Origin: JAWLCQ01 sp041687095
GTDB lineage: Bacteria; Planctomycetota; Phycisphaerae; SM23-33
DNA length: 45,435 nucleotides
Reading direction: 5' to 3'
Assembly: GCA_041687095.1 (NCBI GenBank)
Contig: JAWLCQ010000019.1
Location: 1-45,435 of the forward strand
In this document: positions 6,815 through 15,072 of the stretch, in pieces
Layout: each line of letters opens with the position of its first letter
Position numbering within the stretch: position 1 is the first letter of the stretch
Notes under the pieces: generated by a model
Database searches by the model: none
What the model was told of the DNA's origin: nothing
What the model saw: only the letters and a program-made list of their open reading frames with translations
Made by a program: the position numbers and the translations under genes

Positions 6815-8413
6815 ATGACGCTGCACGAGATCGAGCTTCTGACCGCCGCTGTCGCCCTGGGGGCCAAGCGGGTGCGGGGATGGTCTGCCCAAGAGGAGGC
6901 ACTGGTTGCCGGACTGGCGGCAGCGCCCCGGGAAAGCCTCGGGGAGATTCGGGATCAGATCGCCCAGGGCGCCGATCCGCTTGGGGAGGGCTTCTGTCTG
7001 GCACGGTCCCCGGTGCAGCGACGGCCGCGGGGGGCGACCTACACGCCGGCCCCCATCGTGGCGGCCATGGTGGATTGGGCGCGGTCCCGCGGACCCTCGG
7101 ACCGCGTTGTGGATCCGGGGGCCGGGTCGGGGCGCTTCCTGGTGGCAACGGGGAGAGCCTTTCCCCACGCCGAGTTGATCGGAGTGGAGACGGACCCGCT
7201 CGCCGCCGTGCTGTGTCGGGCGCACCTTGCGGCGGCGGGCCTGGCGGAGCGGGCGACCGTGCGAGTCGAGGACTACCGGGCGGTCCAGCTCGAGGCGCTG
7301 GGGGAGGGGCGGCGGACACTGTTCATCGGGAATCCCCCCTACGTTCGTCATCACCTGATCGATGAGGGATGGAAGGAGTGGTTGGGCGCCGAGGCGAAGC
7401 GACTGGGGCTCAAGAGCAGTGCGCTGGCGGGGCTTCACGTGCACTTCTACGTCGCGACCGCCTCTCTCGCCCAGCCGGGGGACCTCGTGTGTTACATCAC
7501 CGCCGCGGAATGGCTCGACGTGAATTATGGCCGCATGCTGCGGGATCTGCTCCTGAACCGCCTGGGCCTGCAGCATCTGGTGATGATCGACCCGGCAGCG
7601 CAGCCGTTCCCGGATGCGCAGACCACCGCCGTGATCGCCTGCATGGAACCCGGCGCGCCCCGTGAATCCATCCACGTGCGGCAGGTGGCCCGCTCCAGCC
7701 AATTGGGCGACCTGTCCGGCGGGCTGGCAGTGTCCCGGGACCGGCTGGGGTCGGAGGCGCGGTGGACCGTGCTGGTTCGCCCGCCCCGGCAGGTCCGCGG
7801 GGGGATGGTCGAACTGGGCGAGTTGTTCCGCGTCCATCGCGGGCAGGTGACGGGCGCCAATGGCGTCTGGATCGCCGGGCCGCACGCCGCGCACCTTCCG
7901 GCGTCGGTGTTAACGCCCGCGATCACCCGGGCTCGCGAACTGTACGCGGCGGGGGGGCGGCTGACCTCGGATCGGTCGTTGCGGTGCGTGATCGATCTCC
8001 CCCAGGGCCTCGACGAGTTCTCGCCCGAGCACCGTGCGGCGATTGAGGCGTTCCTGCGGTTCGCCCGGAGCCAGGGCGCGCACGAGACCTACATCGCAAG
8101 CCACCGGAATCCCTGGTATCGCGTGGGGCTGCGCGAACCGGCCCCGATCCTGGCGACCTACATGGCGCGGCGGCCGCCGGCGTTTGTCCGGAACCTGTGC
8201 GGGGCCCGGCACCTGAACATCGCCCATGGGCTCTATCCCCGCCAGGAGATGGACGATGAACTCCTGATGAAGTTCGTGAACTACCTTTCCACCCACGTGG
8301 CTCTCTCCGAGGGCCGCGTGTATGCGGGAGGGCTGACGAAGTTCGAGCCCCGGGAGATGGAGCGGATCCTCGTCCCCGAGCCGCGCCTGCTTGTGCTGGA
8401 GGACGTGGCATGA
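6815..8413 (+). CDS. Type II DNA methyltransferase, N6-adenine (gamma class, motif order X-I-IV)
   Basis: 532 residues from the ATG at 6815; a GTG at 6803 is an alternative. Visible motifs are X (GATYTPAPIVAAMV, 73-86), the SAM-binding motif I (VVDPGAGSGRF, 98-108) and catalytic motif IV (NPPYVRHH, 173-180), followed by a long C-terminal target-recognition region. NPPY marks an N6-adenine (or N4-cytosine) methylase. The stop overlaps the start of a XamI-like nuclease (ATGA), so this is the protecting methylase of a restriction-modification pair. Members linked to XamI act on GTCGAC; that specificity is inferred from the partner. The promoter is not clear; TATAAG at about 6753 is a weak candidate. 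Confidence 0.9.
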   Translation: MTLHEIELLTAAVALGAKRVRGWSAQEEALVAGLAAAPRESLGEIRDQIAQGADPLGEGFCLARSPVQRRPRGATYTPAPIVAAMVDWARSRGPSDRVVDPGAGSGRFLVATGRAFPHAELIGVETDPLAAVLCRAHLAAAGLAERATVRVEDYRAVQLEALGEGRRTLFIGNPPYVRHHLIDEGWKEWLGAEAKRLGLKSSALAGLHVHFYVATASLAQPGDLVCYITAAEWLDVNYGRMLRDLLLNRLGLQHLVMIDPAAQPFPDAQTTAVIACMEPGAPRESIHVRQVARSSQLGDLSGGLAVSRDRLGSEARWTVLVRPPRQVRGGMVELGELFRVHRGQVTGANGVWIAGPHAAHLPASVLTPAITRARELYAAGGRLTSDRSLRCVIDLPQGLDEFSPEHRAAIEAFLRFARSQGAHETYIASHRNPWYRVGLREPAPILATYMARRPPAFVRNLCGARHLNIAHGLYPRQEMDDELLMKFVNYLSTHVALSEGRVYAGGLTKFEPREMERILVPEPRLLVLEDVA

Positions 8414-9345
8414 TCCTGCCCCCACGGTGGAGCGTTGAGCAGTTGGAGCAGGACCGTCTCGAGGCGATCTCGCTGTTCCGGGCGGAGCGCCTGCAGGAGC
8501 CCGTGGACCTCTATGCGTCGGCGCTGGATGAGGAGCAGGGCATCGTTCGCGAACTCCTGGCGGCGACCGTGGATCTTCATGCGCTCGACGGCCAGGTGGT
8601 CCTTGACATCCTGTCCGACAAGCGGTATCGGGACGCGTTCCGCTACCTGGCCGGTCCGCCGATCTCGGAGGACGACTGGAAAACCCTCGCCGACGTGCGG
8701 ACGCTGACCCGCTCGCGCCTGGCCTCGGACCCCGAAGCGCTGCGAAGGCTGACGACGGTGGTGGTCAGTGCTCTGGATCATCGCCGCTTCCCCTGGGTCA
8801 CCGAGTCCCGTTCTCCCACGCCCTCGGAGCGGGATGCGGCGGTGCTGGCGTCGGCGTGCCTGTGGGCGCACCAGCGGACGGCGACGGAGCGAAGGGCCGG
8901 GGGCAAGCGGCGGCTGGAGGAGGCCGCCGCTCAGTGCCTGCGCGAGTCCGGGTTCCGCGAAACCCGCCGTCGATCCATCGCCCTCCTGCGGGAGGGGCCC
9001 GAGATCGGAGAGTTCTGCGGCGAAAGCTCCCTCGCGGGCCGAAGGGCGGATTTCATCGTGGGCCTGTGGGATGGCCGGTACGCCATGCTCGAATGCAAGG
9101 ACTCCAACTCCTGCATCAACTCCATCAAGCGCCTGAACAACGACACCGCCGCCAAGGCCGTCTTCTGGATCCGCAAGTTCGGCGAACAGACCGTCGTTCC
9201 CGTCGCCGTTATCAGCGGTGTCTATGAGCGAGAATCCCTCATCAGCGCGCAGCAAACAGGGCTTTCGCTGATCTGGGGGCACGGGATGGCACACCTGGCC
9301 GACTGGTTGCGGCGGGTGCGGGAGTCCGTCTCCCCGAACCGATAG
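8410..9345 (+). CDS. XamI-like type II restriction endonuclease
   Basis: 311 residues. The C-terminal third contains a PD-(D/E)XK nuclease core: RADFIVGLWDGRYAMLECK, giving D214, E228 and K230, followed by NSIKRLNNDTAAKA. This Asp-X13-Glu-Cys-Lys arrangement, and the segment up to VVPVAVISGVY, resembles the XamI restriction enzyme family (GTCGAC). The N-terminal 200 residues are less distinctive and may hold DNA contacts. It overlaps the methylase by 4 bp (ATGA), so nuclease is translated after and depends on methylase. No vsr or controller gene is visible. Family assignment is from recalled motif similarity and should be tested by profile search. Confidence 0.8.
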   Translation: MILPPRWSVEQLEQDRLEAISLFRAERLQEPVDLYASALDEEQGIVRELLAATVDLHALDGQVVLDILSDKRYRDAFRYLAGPPISEDDWKTLADVRTLTRSRLASDPEALRRLTTVVVSALDHRRFPWVTESRSPTPSERDAAVLASACLWAHQRTATERRAGGKRRLEEAAAQCLRESGFRETRRRSIALLREGPEIGEFCGESSLAGRRADFIVGLWDGRYAMLECKDSNSCINSIKRLNNDTAAKAVFWIRKFGEQTVVPVAVISGVYERESLISAQQTGLSLIWGHGMAHLADWLRRVRESVSPNR

Positions 9346-9406
9346 CCGCCGCGCCTCTCCGCCGCCTGTGGCCCGGCACTGCGCCCCGGTGCTCGCCGAA
9401 TCCGTG

Positions 9407-11068
9407 TCACGCCTCCCCCTCCTGCCCCGGGCAACTGGAGGCGAGGACGAGGGCTTCGTAGGGCGCCAGGTCGCGCTCGATCTGCTTGTCGGCGTGGAGG
9501 AACTCGTCGGTCGGCACGACGTGCCATCGTCCGCTCGCGGGCAGAGGGATGCGGAGGCGGCGGGGTTGGGGGCTGAAGTTGGCGGCGACGACAAGCACGT
9601 CCCCTGTGTTGTTCCAGCAGTGGTAGACGAGGGTCTTGGCGTCGTCGTCGACGGCGTCGGCGGTGAAGAGGTTCGCCTCCAGCGCCCCGTGGCGGTGGAC
9701 CATGGTGATGAGCTGTCGGTAGAACCGCAGCAGTTCCTGCCCCTGGGGCGTGTCGAGGCGCTCCCAGTGGAGCTTGTTGGCCTCCAGCGTCAACGGGGCG
9801 TCCTCGCCCCACTCCTGGCCGTGGTAGAGCATCGGCTGGCCGGGGGCGGTGAAGGCGATGAGGGCCGCGAGGCGCAGCTTGTTCAAGCAGGCGTCGGGGG
9901 CAAAGCCGTTGTCCCCCACCTCGTGCAGGAAGCGGTGCTCGTCGTGGCTCTCGACGTAGTTGACGAACTGCGTCCCGGACTCGTACCCCTGCGCCTCGGG
10001 GTCGAGGCGGTGAGCGGCGCAGGAGGCGATGGCGTCCCACGAGCAGCCCAGCACCTCGCGCTCCAGGGCGATGGCGCGGAGCATGTCCTCGAGGCTCTTG
10101 TGCCACACCCCGCTGAGCCGGATCCCGTTGGTGATCCCGGGGGCCTCGGGGATGTGCTCGGCGATGAGGTAGGCGTCGTCGGCCACCGCGCGGGCGGCGG
10201 ACACGAGGTGGGGCAGGCCCATCCCGTCCCGCGACGAGATGAACTTGGCGTAGTCGATGCGGTACCCGTCCACCCGGTACTCCCGCATCCAGAACTGCAT
10301 GAAGTCCCACACGTACCGCTGCGTGGGCCCCTTGTCGTACCCCAGCGGGGGCAGGTGGAAGTCGTGCTCCAGCCCCGCCAGCGACGCCCCGTACCACGGG
10401 CTGTCCTCCCGGGCGTACAGGCGGTTGAACGTGTGGTCCGTGCTCGTATGGGCCGGGACCACGTCCAGCAGCACCGCGATGCCCTGCCCGTGCGCCTCGT
10501 CCACCAGCCGCATCAACTCCTCCGCCGGCCCGTACGACACCCGCGGGGCGAAGAAGTGCCGAGGCCGATACCCCCACCAGTCCTCCGGGGACGTGTCCAT
10601 CACGGGCATGAGCAGCAGGGCGTTGATTCCGAGGTCCCGCAGGTGGTCAAGTCGCCCCGCCGCCGACGCAAAGGTGCCCTCGGGCGTGAAGTCCCCCACG
10701 TGCATCTCGTAGAGGACGAGGGACTTGAACGGCGGGCGGCGGTACGAGGTGTGCTTCCATTCAAAGCCGCCCGCCGACACGCGGAGCACACCATGGTCCG
10801 GCCCGTCGGCCTGCGGGGCGATGCGGGGGGCGTAAGGGTCGGTGACGGCCGTGCCGTCGACCTCGTAGAGGTACTCGTAGTCGCCCTCGCCCAACTCCAC
10901 GCCCGCCCGCCACGTCCCATCGTCCCCGCACTCCAGGGGCGAGGCCGCCGCGTCCCAGCCGTTGAAGTCCCCGATCACGCTCACCCGCCCCTTGCCCGGG
11001 GCGAACAGGGCGAACTCCACTCGCCCCGGCCGCAGAAATGGATGCCCGCACAACTGCCCTTGACCCAT
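9407..11068 (-). CDS. GH13 alpha-glucan enzyme (branching enzyme / trehalohydrolase-like)
   Basis: 553 residues from the ATG at 11068, with GGGAGA upstream. An N-terminal CBM48-like module (VEFALFAP, VSVIGDFNGW, 17-38) is followed by the GH13 TIM barrel. Catalytic residues are visible: nucleophile D272 (GYRIDYAKF), acid E304 (LIAEHIPE) and the transition-state Asp D376 (VESHDEHRF). Region I reads DVVPAHTS, lacking the Asn of the usual DVVxNH. A C-terminal beta domain ends the protein. The architecture fits glycogen branching enzyme or malto-oligosyltrehalose trehalohydrolase; sequence alone does not decide. It is cytoplasmic, with no signal peptide, convergent with the restriction enzyme gene and not linked to other glycogen genes here. 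Confidence 0.85.
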   Translation of the reverse strand: MGQGQLCGHPFLRPGRVEFALFAPGKGRVSVIGDFNGWDAAASPLECGDDGTWRAGVELGEGDYEYLYEVDGTAVTDPYAPRIAPQADGPDHGVLRVSAGGFEWKHTSYRRPPFKSLVLYEMHVGDFTPEGTFASAAGRLDHLRDLGINALLLMPVMDTSPEDWWGYRPRHFFAPRVSYGPAEELMRLVDEAHGQGIAVLLDVVPAHTSTDHTFNRLYAREDSPWYGASLAGLEHDFHLPPLGYDKGPTQRYVWDFMQFWMREYRVDGYRIDYAKFISSRDGMGLPHLVSAARAVADDAYLIAEHIPEAPGITNGIRLSGVWHKSLEDMLRAIALEREVLGCSWDAIASCAAHRLDPEAQGYESGTQFVNYVESHDEHRFLHEVGDNGFAPDACLNKLRLAALIAFTAPGQPMLYHGQEWGEDAPLTLEANKLHWERLDTPQGQELLRFYRQLITMVHRHGALEANLFTADAVDDDAKTLVYHCWNNTGDVLVVAANFSPQPRRLRIPLPASGRWHVVPTDEFLHADKQIERDLAPYEALVLASSCPGQEGEA

Positions 11069-11343
11069 GTCGTCTCCCTGCTGCTGTCCGTCTGCCGCCC
11101 CGCCCGGCGACGCCGCCTCCCCACGCTGCCTCCGGTTCGCACCCACGGTGCAGACCAAACGGAAGCGGACGCACCGCCCACCCCGAACCCGCCGAATTCT
11201 AGCGCAAGGATTCCCGCCGGTTGGCCTTTCGCCTTTGCTCGCGCATCGATTGCATCTTCCGGCGGGGGGGGCGGTGTGGTAGGATCGGCAGTTCTCGCGT
11301 GCGTGGTGCGCGCGGAACGAAGAGTACCAGCTTGGACGGGACT

Positions 11344-12348
11344 ATGGGCAACGCAAAGACGGTAGCAATCATGGGCGCCACCGGCGCCGTCGGGACGGAG
11401 TTTCTGCGGATCCTCGAACAGCGGAACTTCCCGCTCAAGAGCCTCAAGCTGCTGGCCAGCAGCCGCTCGGCCGGGAAGACGCTTGCCTTCCGGGGCGAGG
11501 ACCTGGTGATCGAGGAGCTGACGGACAAGAGCTTCGCCGGGATCGAGCTGGTGCTCGCCTCGGCGGGCGGGTCGATCTCGAAGAAGTTCGCCCCCGCCGC
11601 CGTCGCCGCCGGAGCGGTCGTGGTGGACAACACGTCGGCGTTCCGCATGGATCCGGCGATCCCCCTGGTCGTCCCCGAGGTCAACCCGGGCGACATCGCC
11701 AAGCACAACGGGATCATCGCCAACCCCAACTGCTCGACGATCATCATGAACGTGCCCGTCTGGCCGCTGCACCAGATCAATCCGCTCAAGCGGGTGGTCG
11801 TCAGCACCTACCAGGCCGCCAGCGGGGCCGGGGCGGCGGCCATGCAGGAGCTGCTCGATGGCGCGCGGGCGTTCCTCGAGGGCACGCCCTTCAGCCCCAA
11901 GGTGCTCCCGCACCGGGCGGCGTTCAACGTGTTCAGCCACAACAGCCAGGTCGGGCCCGACGGGTACAACGAGGAGGAGCGGAAGATGGTCCTCGAGACC
12001 CGCAAGATCTTCCACGCCGCGGACATCCGCGTGACGGCGACGTGCGTGCGCGTGCCGGTCCTCCGCGCCCACTCCGAGGCGATCAACCTGGAGTTCACGA
12101 ACCCCATGACCGAGCAGCAGGTCCGCGACGCCCTGGCGGGCGCCCCGGGCGTGAAGATCGTGGACGACCGCGTCAAGAGCTACTTCCCCATGCCGCTGGA
12201 CGCCAGCGACCAGGACGACATCCTCGTCGGCCGCATCCGCCAGGACGAGTCGGTCGAGGGCGGGCGGGGCATTGCCCTGTTCGTCAGCGGCGACCAGATT
12301 CGCAAGGGCGCGGCGCTGAACGCGGTGCAGATCGCGGAGATGCTGTAG
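11344..12348 (+). CDS. asd: Aspartate-semialdehyde dehydrogenase
   Basis: 334 residues from the ATG at 11344; the frame extends upstream but similarity begins at this Met. It reduces aspartyl phosphate to aspartate semialdehyde, the branch point to lysine/diaminopimelate, threonine and methionine. Features include the N-terminal NADP-binding GATGAVGTEF (11-20), the active-site Cys C130 in ANPNCSTI, VVVSTYQAASGAG, and the base H243 in RVPVLRAHSEAI. Length is normal. No ribosome site is obvious right before the ATG; TAGGAT at about 11280 is a possible -10. An aminotransferase gene follows after a palindromic element. Confidence 0.97.
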   Translation: MGNAKTVAIMGATGAVGTEFLRILEQRNFPLKSLKLLASSRSAGKTLAFRGEDLVIEELTDKSFAGIELVLASAGGSISKKFAPAAVAAGAVVVDNTSAFRMDPAIPLVVPEVNPGDIAKHNGIIANPNCSTIIMNVPVWPLHQINPLKRVVVSTYQAASGAGAAAMQELLDGARAFLEGTPFSPKVLPHRAAFNVFSHNSQVGPDGYNEEERKMVLETRKIFHAADIRVTATCVRVPVLRAHSEAINLEFTNPMTEQQVRDALAGAPGVKIVDDRVKSYFPMPLDASDQDDILVGRIRQDESVEGGRGIALFVSGDQIRKGAALNAVQIAEML

Positions 12349-12367
12349 TAGGTGGACGGGTAGACCC

Positions 12368-12443
12368 GTTTGGCGGCGGTCGGGACGACCGCCTTGGTGA
12401 GGCGTGACAGGCGCGCTGGGGCGGTCGTACCGACCGCCGCTAA
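12368..12443. repeat. Family D paired-hairpin element
   Basis: Two identical hairpins, each GGCGGTCG - 3 nt - CGACCGCC (12375-12393 and 12420-12438), lie 26 nt apart. They sit inside outer ends GTTTGGCGGCGGTCGG and CCGACCGCCGCTAAAC, which are near-perfect reverse complements. This is REPIN geometry. It fills the asd/aminotransferase gap and could stabilise or terminate the asd mRNA. Confidence 0.75.
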
Positions 12444-12466
12444 ACCACGCGTTGATCGGGACACAC

Positions 12467-13768
12467 ATGCGACGCAACATCGTACATCATGGCGCGGGCT
12501 CGCTGACGTACGCGATCCGCGAGATCGTGGAGATCGGGCACCGCCTGGAGCAGGCGGGCGTGGAGGTCTGCTGGGAGAACATCGGGGATCCGATCCAGAA
12601 GGGCGAGACCATCGAACCCTGGGTCCGCGACATCCTGCATGACCTGGTGGACCGGGACGAGTCCTGGGGCTACTGCCACACCGCCGGGGTCCCCGAGACC
12701 CGCGCCTACCTCGCCGAGCAGGTCAACCGCCGCGGCGGGGCGCAGGTGACCCCCGAGGACATCATCTTCTTCAACGGCATCGGGGACGCGGTGGCCAAGG
12801 TGTACGGCTTCCTCCGCCGCGAGGCCCGCGTCCTGGGCCCCACGCCCGCGTACAGCACGCACAGCTCGGCCGAGGCGGCCCATAGCGGGTACGAGCACCT
12901 CACCTACGAGTTGGACCCCTACAACCACTGGATGCCCGACCTGCACGACATCCGCATGAAGGTGCGGTACAACGACTCGATCGCGGCGATTCTGCTGATC
13001 AACCCCGACAACCCCACCGGGGCGGTCTACCCGCGGGAGATGCTCGAGGAGATCGCGGCCATCGCGCGCGAGCACGACCTGTTCCTCATCGCCGACGAGA
13101 TCTACACGCACATCGTTTACAACGGCCACCGCACGCTGCACCTCTCGGAGGTCATCGGGGACACGTGCGCGATCGTGATGCGGGGGATCTCGAAGGAGAT
13201 CCCCTGGCCCGGTTCGCGGTGCGGGTGGATCGAGGTCCTCAACCGCCGCCGCGACCCCGTCTTCGACACCTACGTCAACTCGCTGCTGGCGAGCAAGCGG
13301 CTGGAGGTGTGCTCGACGACGATCCCGCAGATGGCGATCCCGCGGCTGTACGCCGACGCGCGGTTCCCCGGGCACCTGCAGCGGCGGGCGGCGATGTTCG
13401 AGTCCCGCGCCCGCGAGGCCGTCACCGCCCTGTCGGACATCCCGGGCGTGCAGGTGAACATGCCCAGCGGGGCGTTCTACCTGACGGTGATGTTCGAGGA
13501 CGGCGTGCTGAACAATCGCCAGACGCTGGCGATCCCCAACGACGCGGTCCGCGGGATGGTCGAGCAGCTCGTCGGGGGCGTGCCCAACGACCGGCGGTTC
13601 GTGTACTACCTGCTGGGGGCCACGGGCATCTGCGTGGTCCCGCTGTCGGGCTTCTGCTGCAAGCGCGACGGGTTCCGCATCACGCTGCTGGAGACCGATG
13701 ACGCCAAGCGCGCCTGGATCTTCCGCACGCTGGCGGACGGCATCCGCACGTACGTCGGAAGTGCGTAG
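12467..13768 (+). CDS. PLP-dependent aminotransferase, class I/II
   Basis: 433 residues from the ATG at 12467; an ATG at 12404 would extend it into repeat DNA. Fold-type I features are visible: NPDNPTGAVY (179-188), IADEIYTHIVYNG with D210 and Y213 that hold the cofactor, the Schiff-base lysine K243 in RGISKEIPWPGSRCGW, and R251 after it. The C-terminal part with GVPNDRRFVYYLL and CVVPLSGFC binds substrate. It transfers amino groups between amino acids and 2-oxo acids in the cytoplasm. Its place after asd hints at aspartate-family metabolism, for instance making aspartate or a diaminopimelate precursor, but substrate cannot be read from the sequence. Confidence 0.88.
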   Translation: MRRNIVHHGAGSLTYAIREIVEIGHRLEQAGVEVCWENIGDPIQKGETIEPWVRDILHDLVDRDESWGYCHTAGVPETRAYLAEQVNRRGGAQVTPEDIIFFNGIGDAVAKVYGFLRREARVLGPTPAYSTHSSAEAAHSGYEHLTYELDPYNHWMPDLHDIRMKVRYNDSIAAILLINPDNPTGAVYPREMLEEIAAIAREHDLFLIADEIYTHIVYNGHRTLHLSEVIGDTCAIVMRGISKEIPWPGSRCGWIEVLNRRRDPVFDTYVNSLLASKRLEVCSTTIPQMAIPRLYADARFPGHLQRRAAMFESRAREAVTALSDIPGVQVNMPSGAFYLTVMFEDGVLNNRQTLAIPNDAVRGMVEQLVGGVPNDRRFVYYLLGATGICVVPLSGFCCKRDGFRITLLETDDAKRAWIFRTLADGIRTYVGSA

Positions 13769-13788
13769 CGTTTCCTCCTTGCCTGAAA

Positions 13789-13944
13789 AGGAGCGGGGAG
13801 GAACGCAGATGATGAAGAGGCACTAGGGACTAGGCACTAGGCACTAGGGACTAGGAAAAAGAAGCGGAGACCATTACGGCACCGTTCGCTTCTGTTTCCC
13901 TGGTCCCTCTCTTTATCTGTGTTCATCTGCGTTCCTCCCTGCTC
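13789..13944. repeat. Inverted-repeat element with GGCACTA/GGGACTA heptamer core
   Basis: The ends GAGCGGGGAGGAACGCAGAT (13791-13810, continuing GATGAA) and TTCATCTGCGTTCCTCCCTG (13922-13941, continuing CTC) are reverse complements with few mismatches. Inside is a five-unit tandem array of GGCACTA and GGGACTA (13819-13853) with an exact 7-nt period. It fills the 193-bp gap between the aminotransferase and truA genes. No open frame of note. Confidence 0.75.
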
Positions 13945-13961
13945 ACCTGGAATCCTGTGAG

Positions 13962-14735
13962 ATGGACGAACCGATCTCTGCAGACCGCCGGAACATCAAG
14001 CTCGTGCTCGCGTACAACGGGGCCGCCTACCACGGGTGGCAGCGGCAGGCGCGGGGGATGGACACGATCCAGGAGCGGATCGAGGACGCCGCCACCCGCA
14101 TCCTGGGCCATCGCGCCATCCTCCACGGGGCCGGACGCACCGACGCCGGCGTCCACGCCGAGGGCCAGGTCGCCAGCTTCTTCACCGACCGCCGCGAGAT
14201 GCCCCTGCACGGCCTGCGCCGCGCGCTGAACTCCCGCCTCCCCGCCGATATCGTCATCCGCTCGGCCAACGACGTGCCCGCGGACTTCCACGCCTCCCGC
14301 TCGGCCGTGGGGAAAACCTACCGCTACCGCCTCCTCGCCGCCCCCTCCCGCCACGTCGCCAGCGCGGGGCTCGTCTACCACTACTGGCGGCCGCTGGACG
14401 TCGAGCCCATGCGCCTCGCCGCCCGCCGTCTCCTGGGGACGCACGATTTCATCGGGCTGGCGTCCAGCAGCGAGGAGCGTCAGACGACCGTGCGCACGAT
14501 CTACCGCTGCGACGTGGCGGAGATCGGCCCCGAGATCCACGTCTCGGTGCAGGGCAACGGGTTCCTGTACAAGATGGTGAGGAACCTCGTGGGCACGCTG
14601 ATCGAGATCGGCCGGGGACGATGGGCCCCCGAGCAGATCGACGTGATCCTGGAGTCCCTCGACCGCCGCAACGCCGGCCCCACCGCACCGCCCGACGGGC
14701 TGACGCTGCTGTGCGTACACTACGAAAACAGTTGA
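13962..14735 (+). CDS. truA: tRNA pseudouridine(38-40) synthase TruA
   Basis: 257 residues, the normal length. It converts uridines 38-40 of the tRNA anticodon arm to pseudouridine. The catalytic Asp is D61 in HGAGRTDAGVHAEGQV (55-70). AYNGAAYHGWQRQ at the start, the DFHASRSAVGKTYRYRL segment, HDFIGLASS, and FLYKMVRNLVGTLIEIGRG are all TruA hallmarks. The ATG at 13962 has GTGAG nearby and no strong ribosome site. It is flanked by repeat elements on both sides, so it is probably transcribed alone or by readthrough. Confidence 0.97.
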   Translation: MDEPISADRRNIKLVLAYNGAAYHGWQRQARGMDTIQERIEDAATRILGHRAILHGAGRTDAGVHAEGQVASFFTDRREMPLHGLRRALNSRLPADIVIRSANDVPADFHASRSAVGKTYRYRLLAAPSRHVASAGLVYHYWRPLDVEPMRLAARRLLGTHDFIGLASSSEERQTTVRTIYRCDVAEIGPEIHVSVQGNGFLYKMVRNLVGTLIEIGRGRWAPEQIDVILESLDRRNAGPTAPPDGLTLLCVHYENS

Positions 14736-14775
14736 CGGGTGGACGGGTGGATTGGTTGACTGGTCGCCGAACAGA

Positions 14776-14803
14776 AGGTGAGAGGTTAGAGGTGAGAGGT
14801 GAG
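14776..14803. repeat. AGGTGAG heptamer array
   Basis: Four 7-nt units: AGGTGAG, AGGTTAG, AGGTGAG, AGGTGAG. The same heptamers recur at 42181-42215. It lies just after truA in a 337-bp gap that otherwise holds the family C element. Confidence 0.8.
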
Positions 14804-14810
14804 AGTGCGT

Positions 14811-14999
14811 CCAACCCCTCTCCCCTCGGGGAGAGGTGCCCGAGCGCAGCGAGGGCGGTGAGGGGGCGCTTCCGCACCGGGACGGACAGGAACTCGCATT
14901 CGCCGACTCCATGGCGGGTTCCTGATCGTCCTGGTGGGGAGCCCCCCCTCATCTGTCGCTGCGCGACATCTTCTCCCCCAGGGGAGAAGGGTTGAGGCG
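14811..14999. repeat. Family C long palindrome with terminal hairpins
   Basis: The left hairpin is CCTCTCCC-CTCG-GGGAGAGG (14817-14836), followed by a GAGCGCAGCGAGG motif and TGAGGGGGC. The right part has GCCCCCCCTCA and then the hairpin CTTCTCCC-CCAG-GGGAGAAG (14970-14989). The two halves are imperfect reverse complements, so the unit is REPIN-like. A degraded half copy lies at about 32205-32250. Confidence 0.65.
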
Positions 15000-15072
15000 C
15001 CCTCTCGCCTCTAGCCTTGTTCGACCGAGACATCGAGGTTCGCACTTCAACTTAACGAACGGAGAAGGCGCA

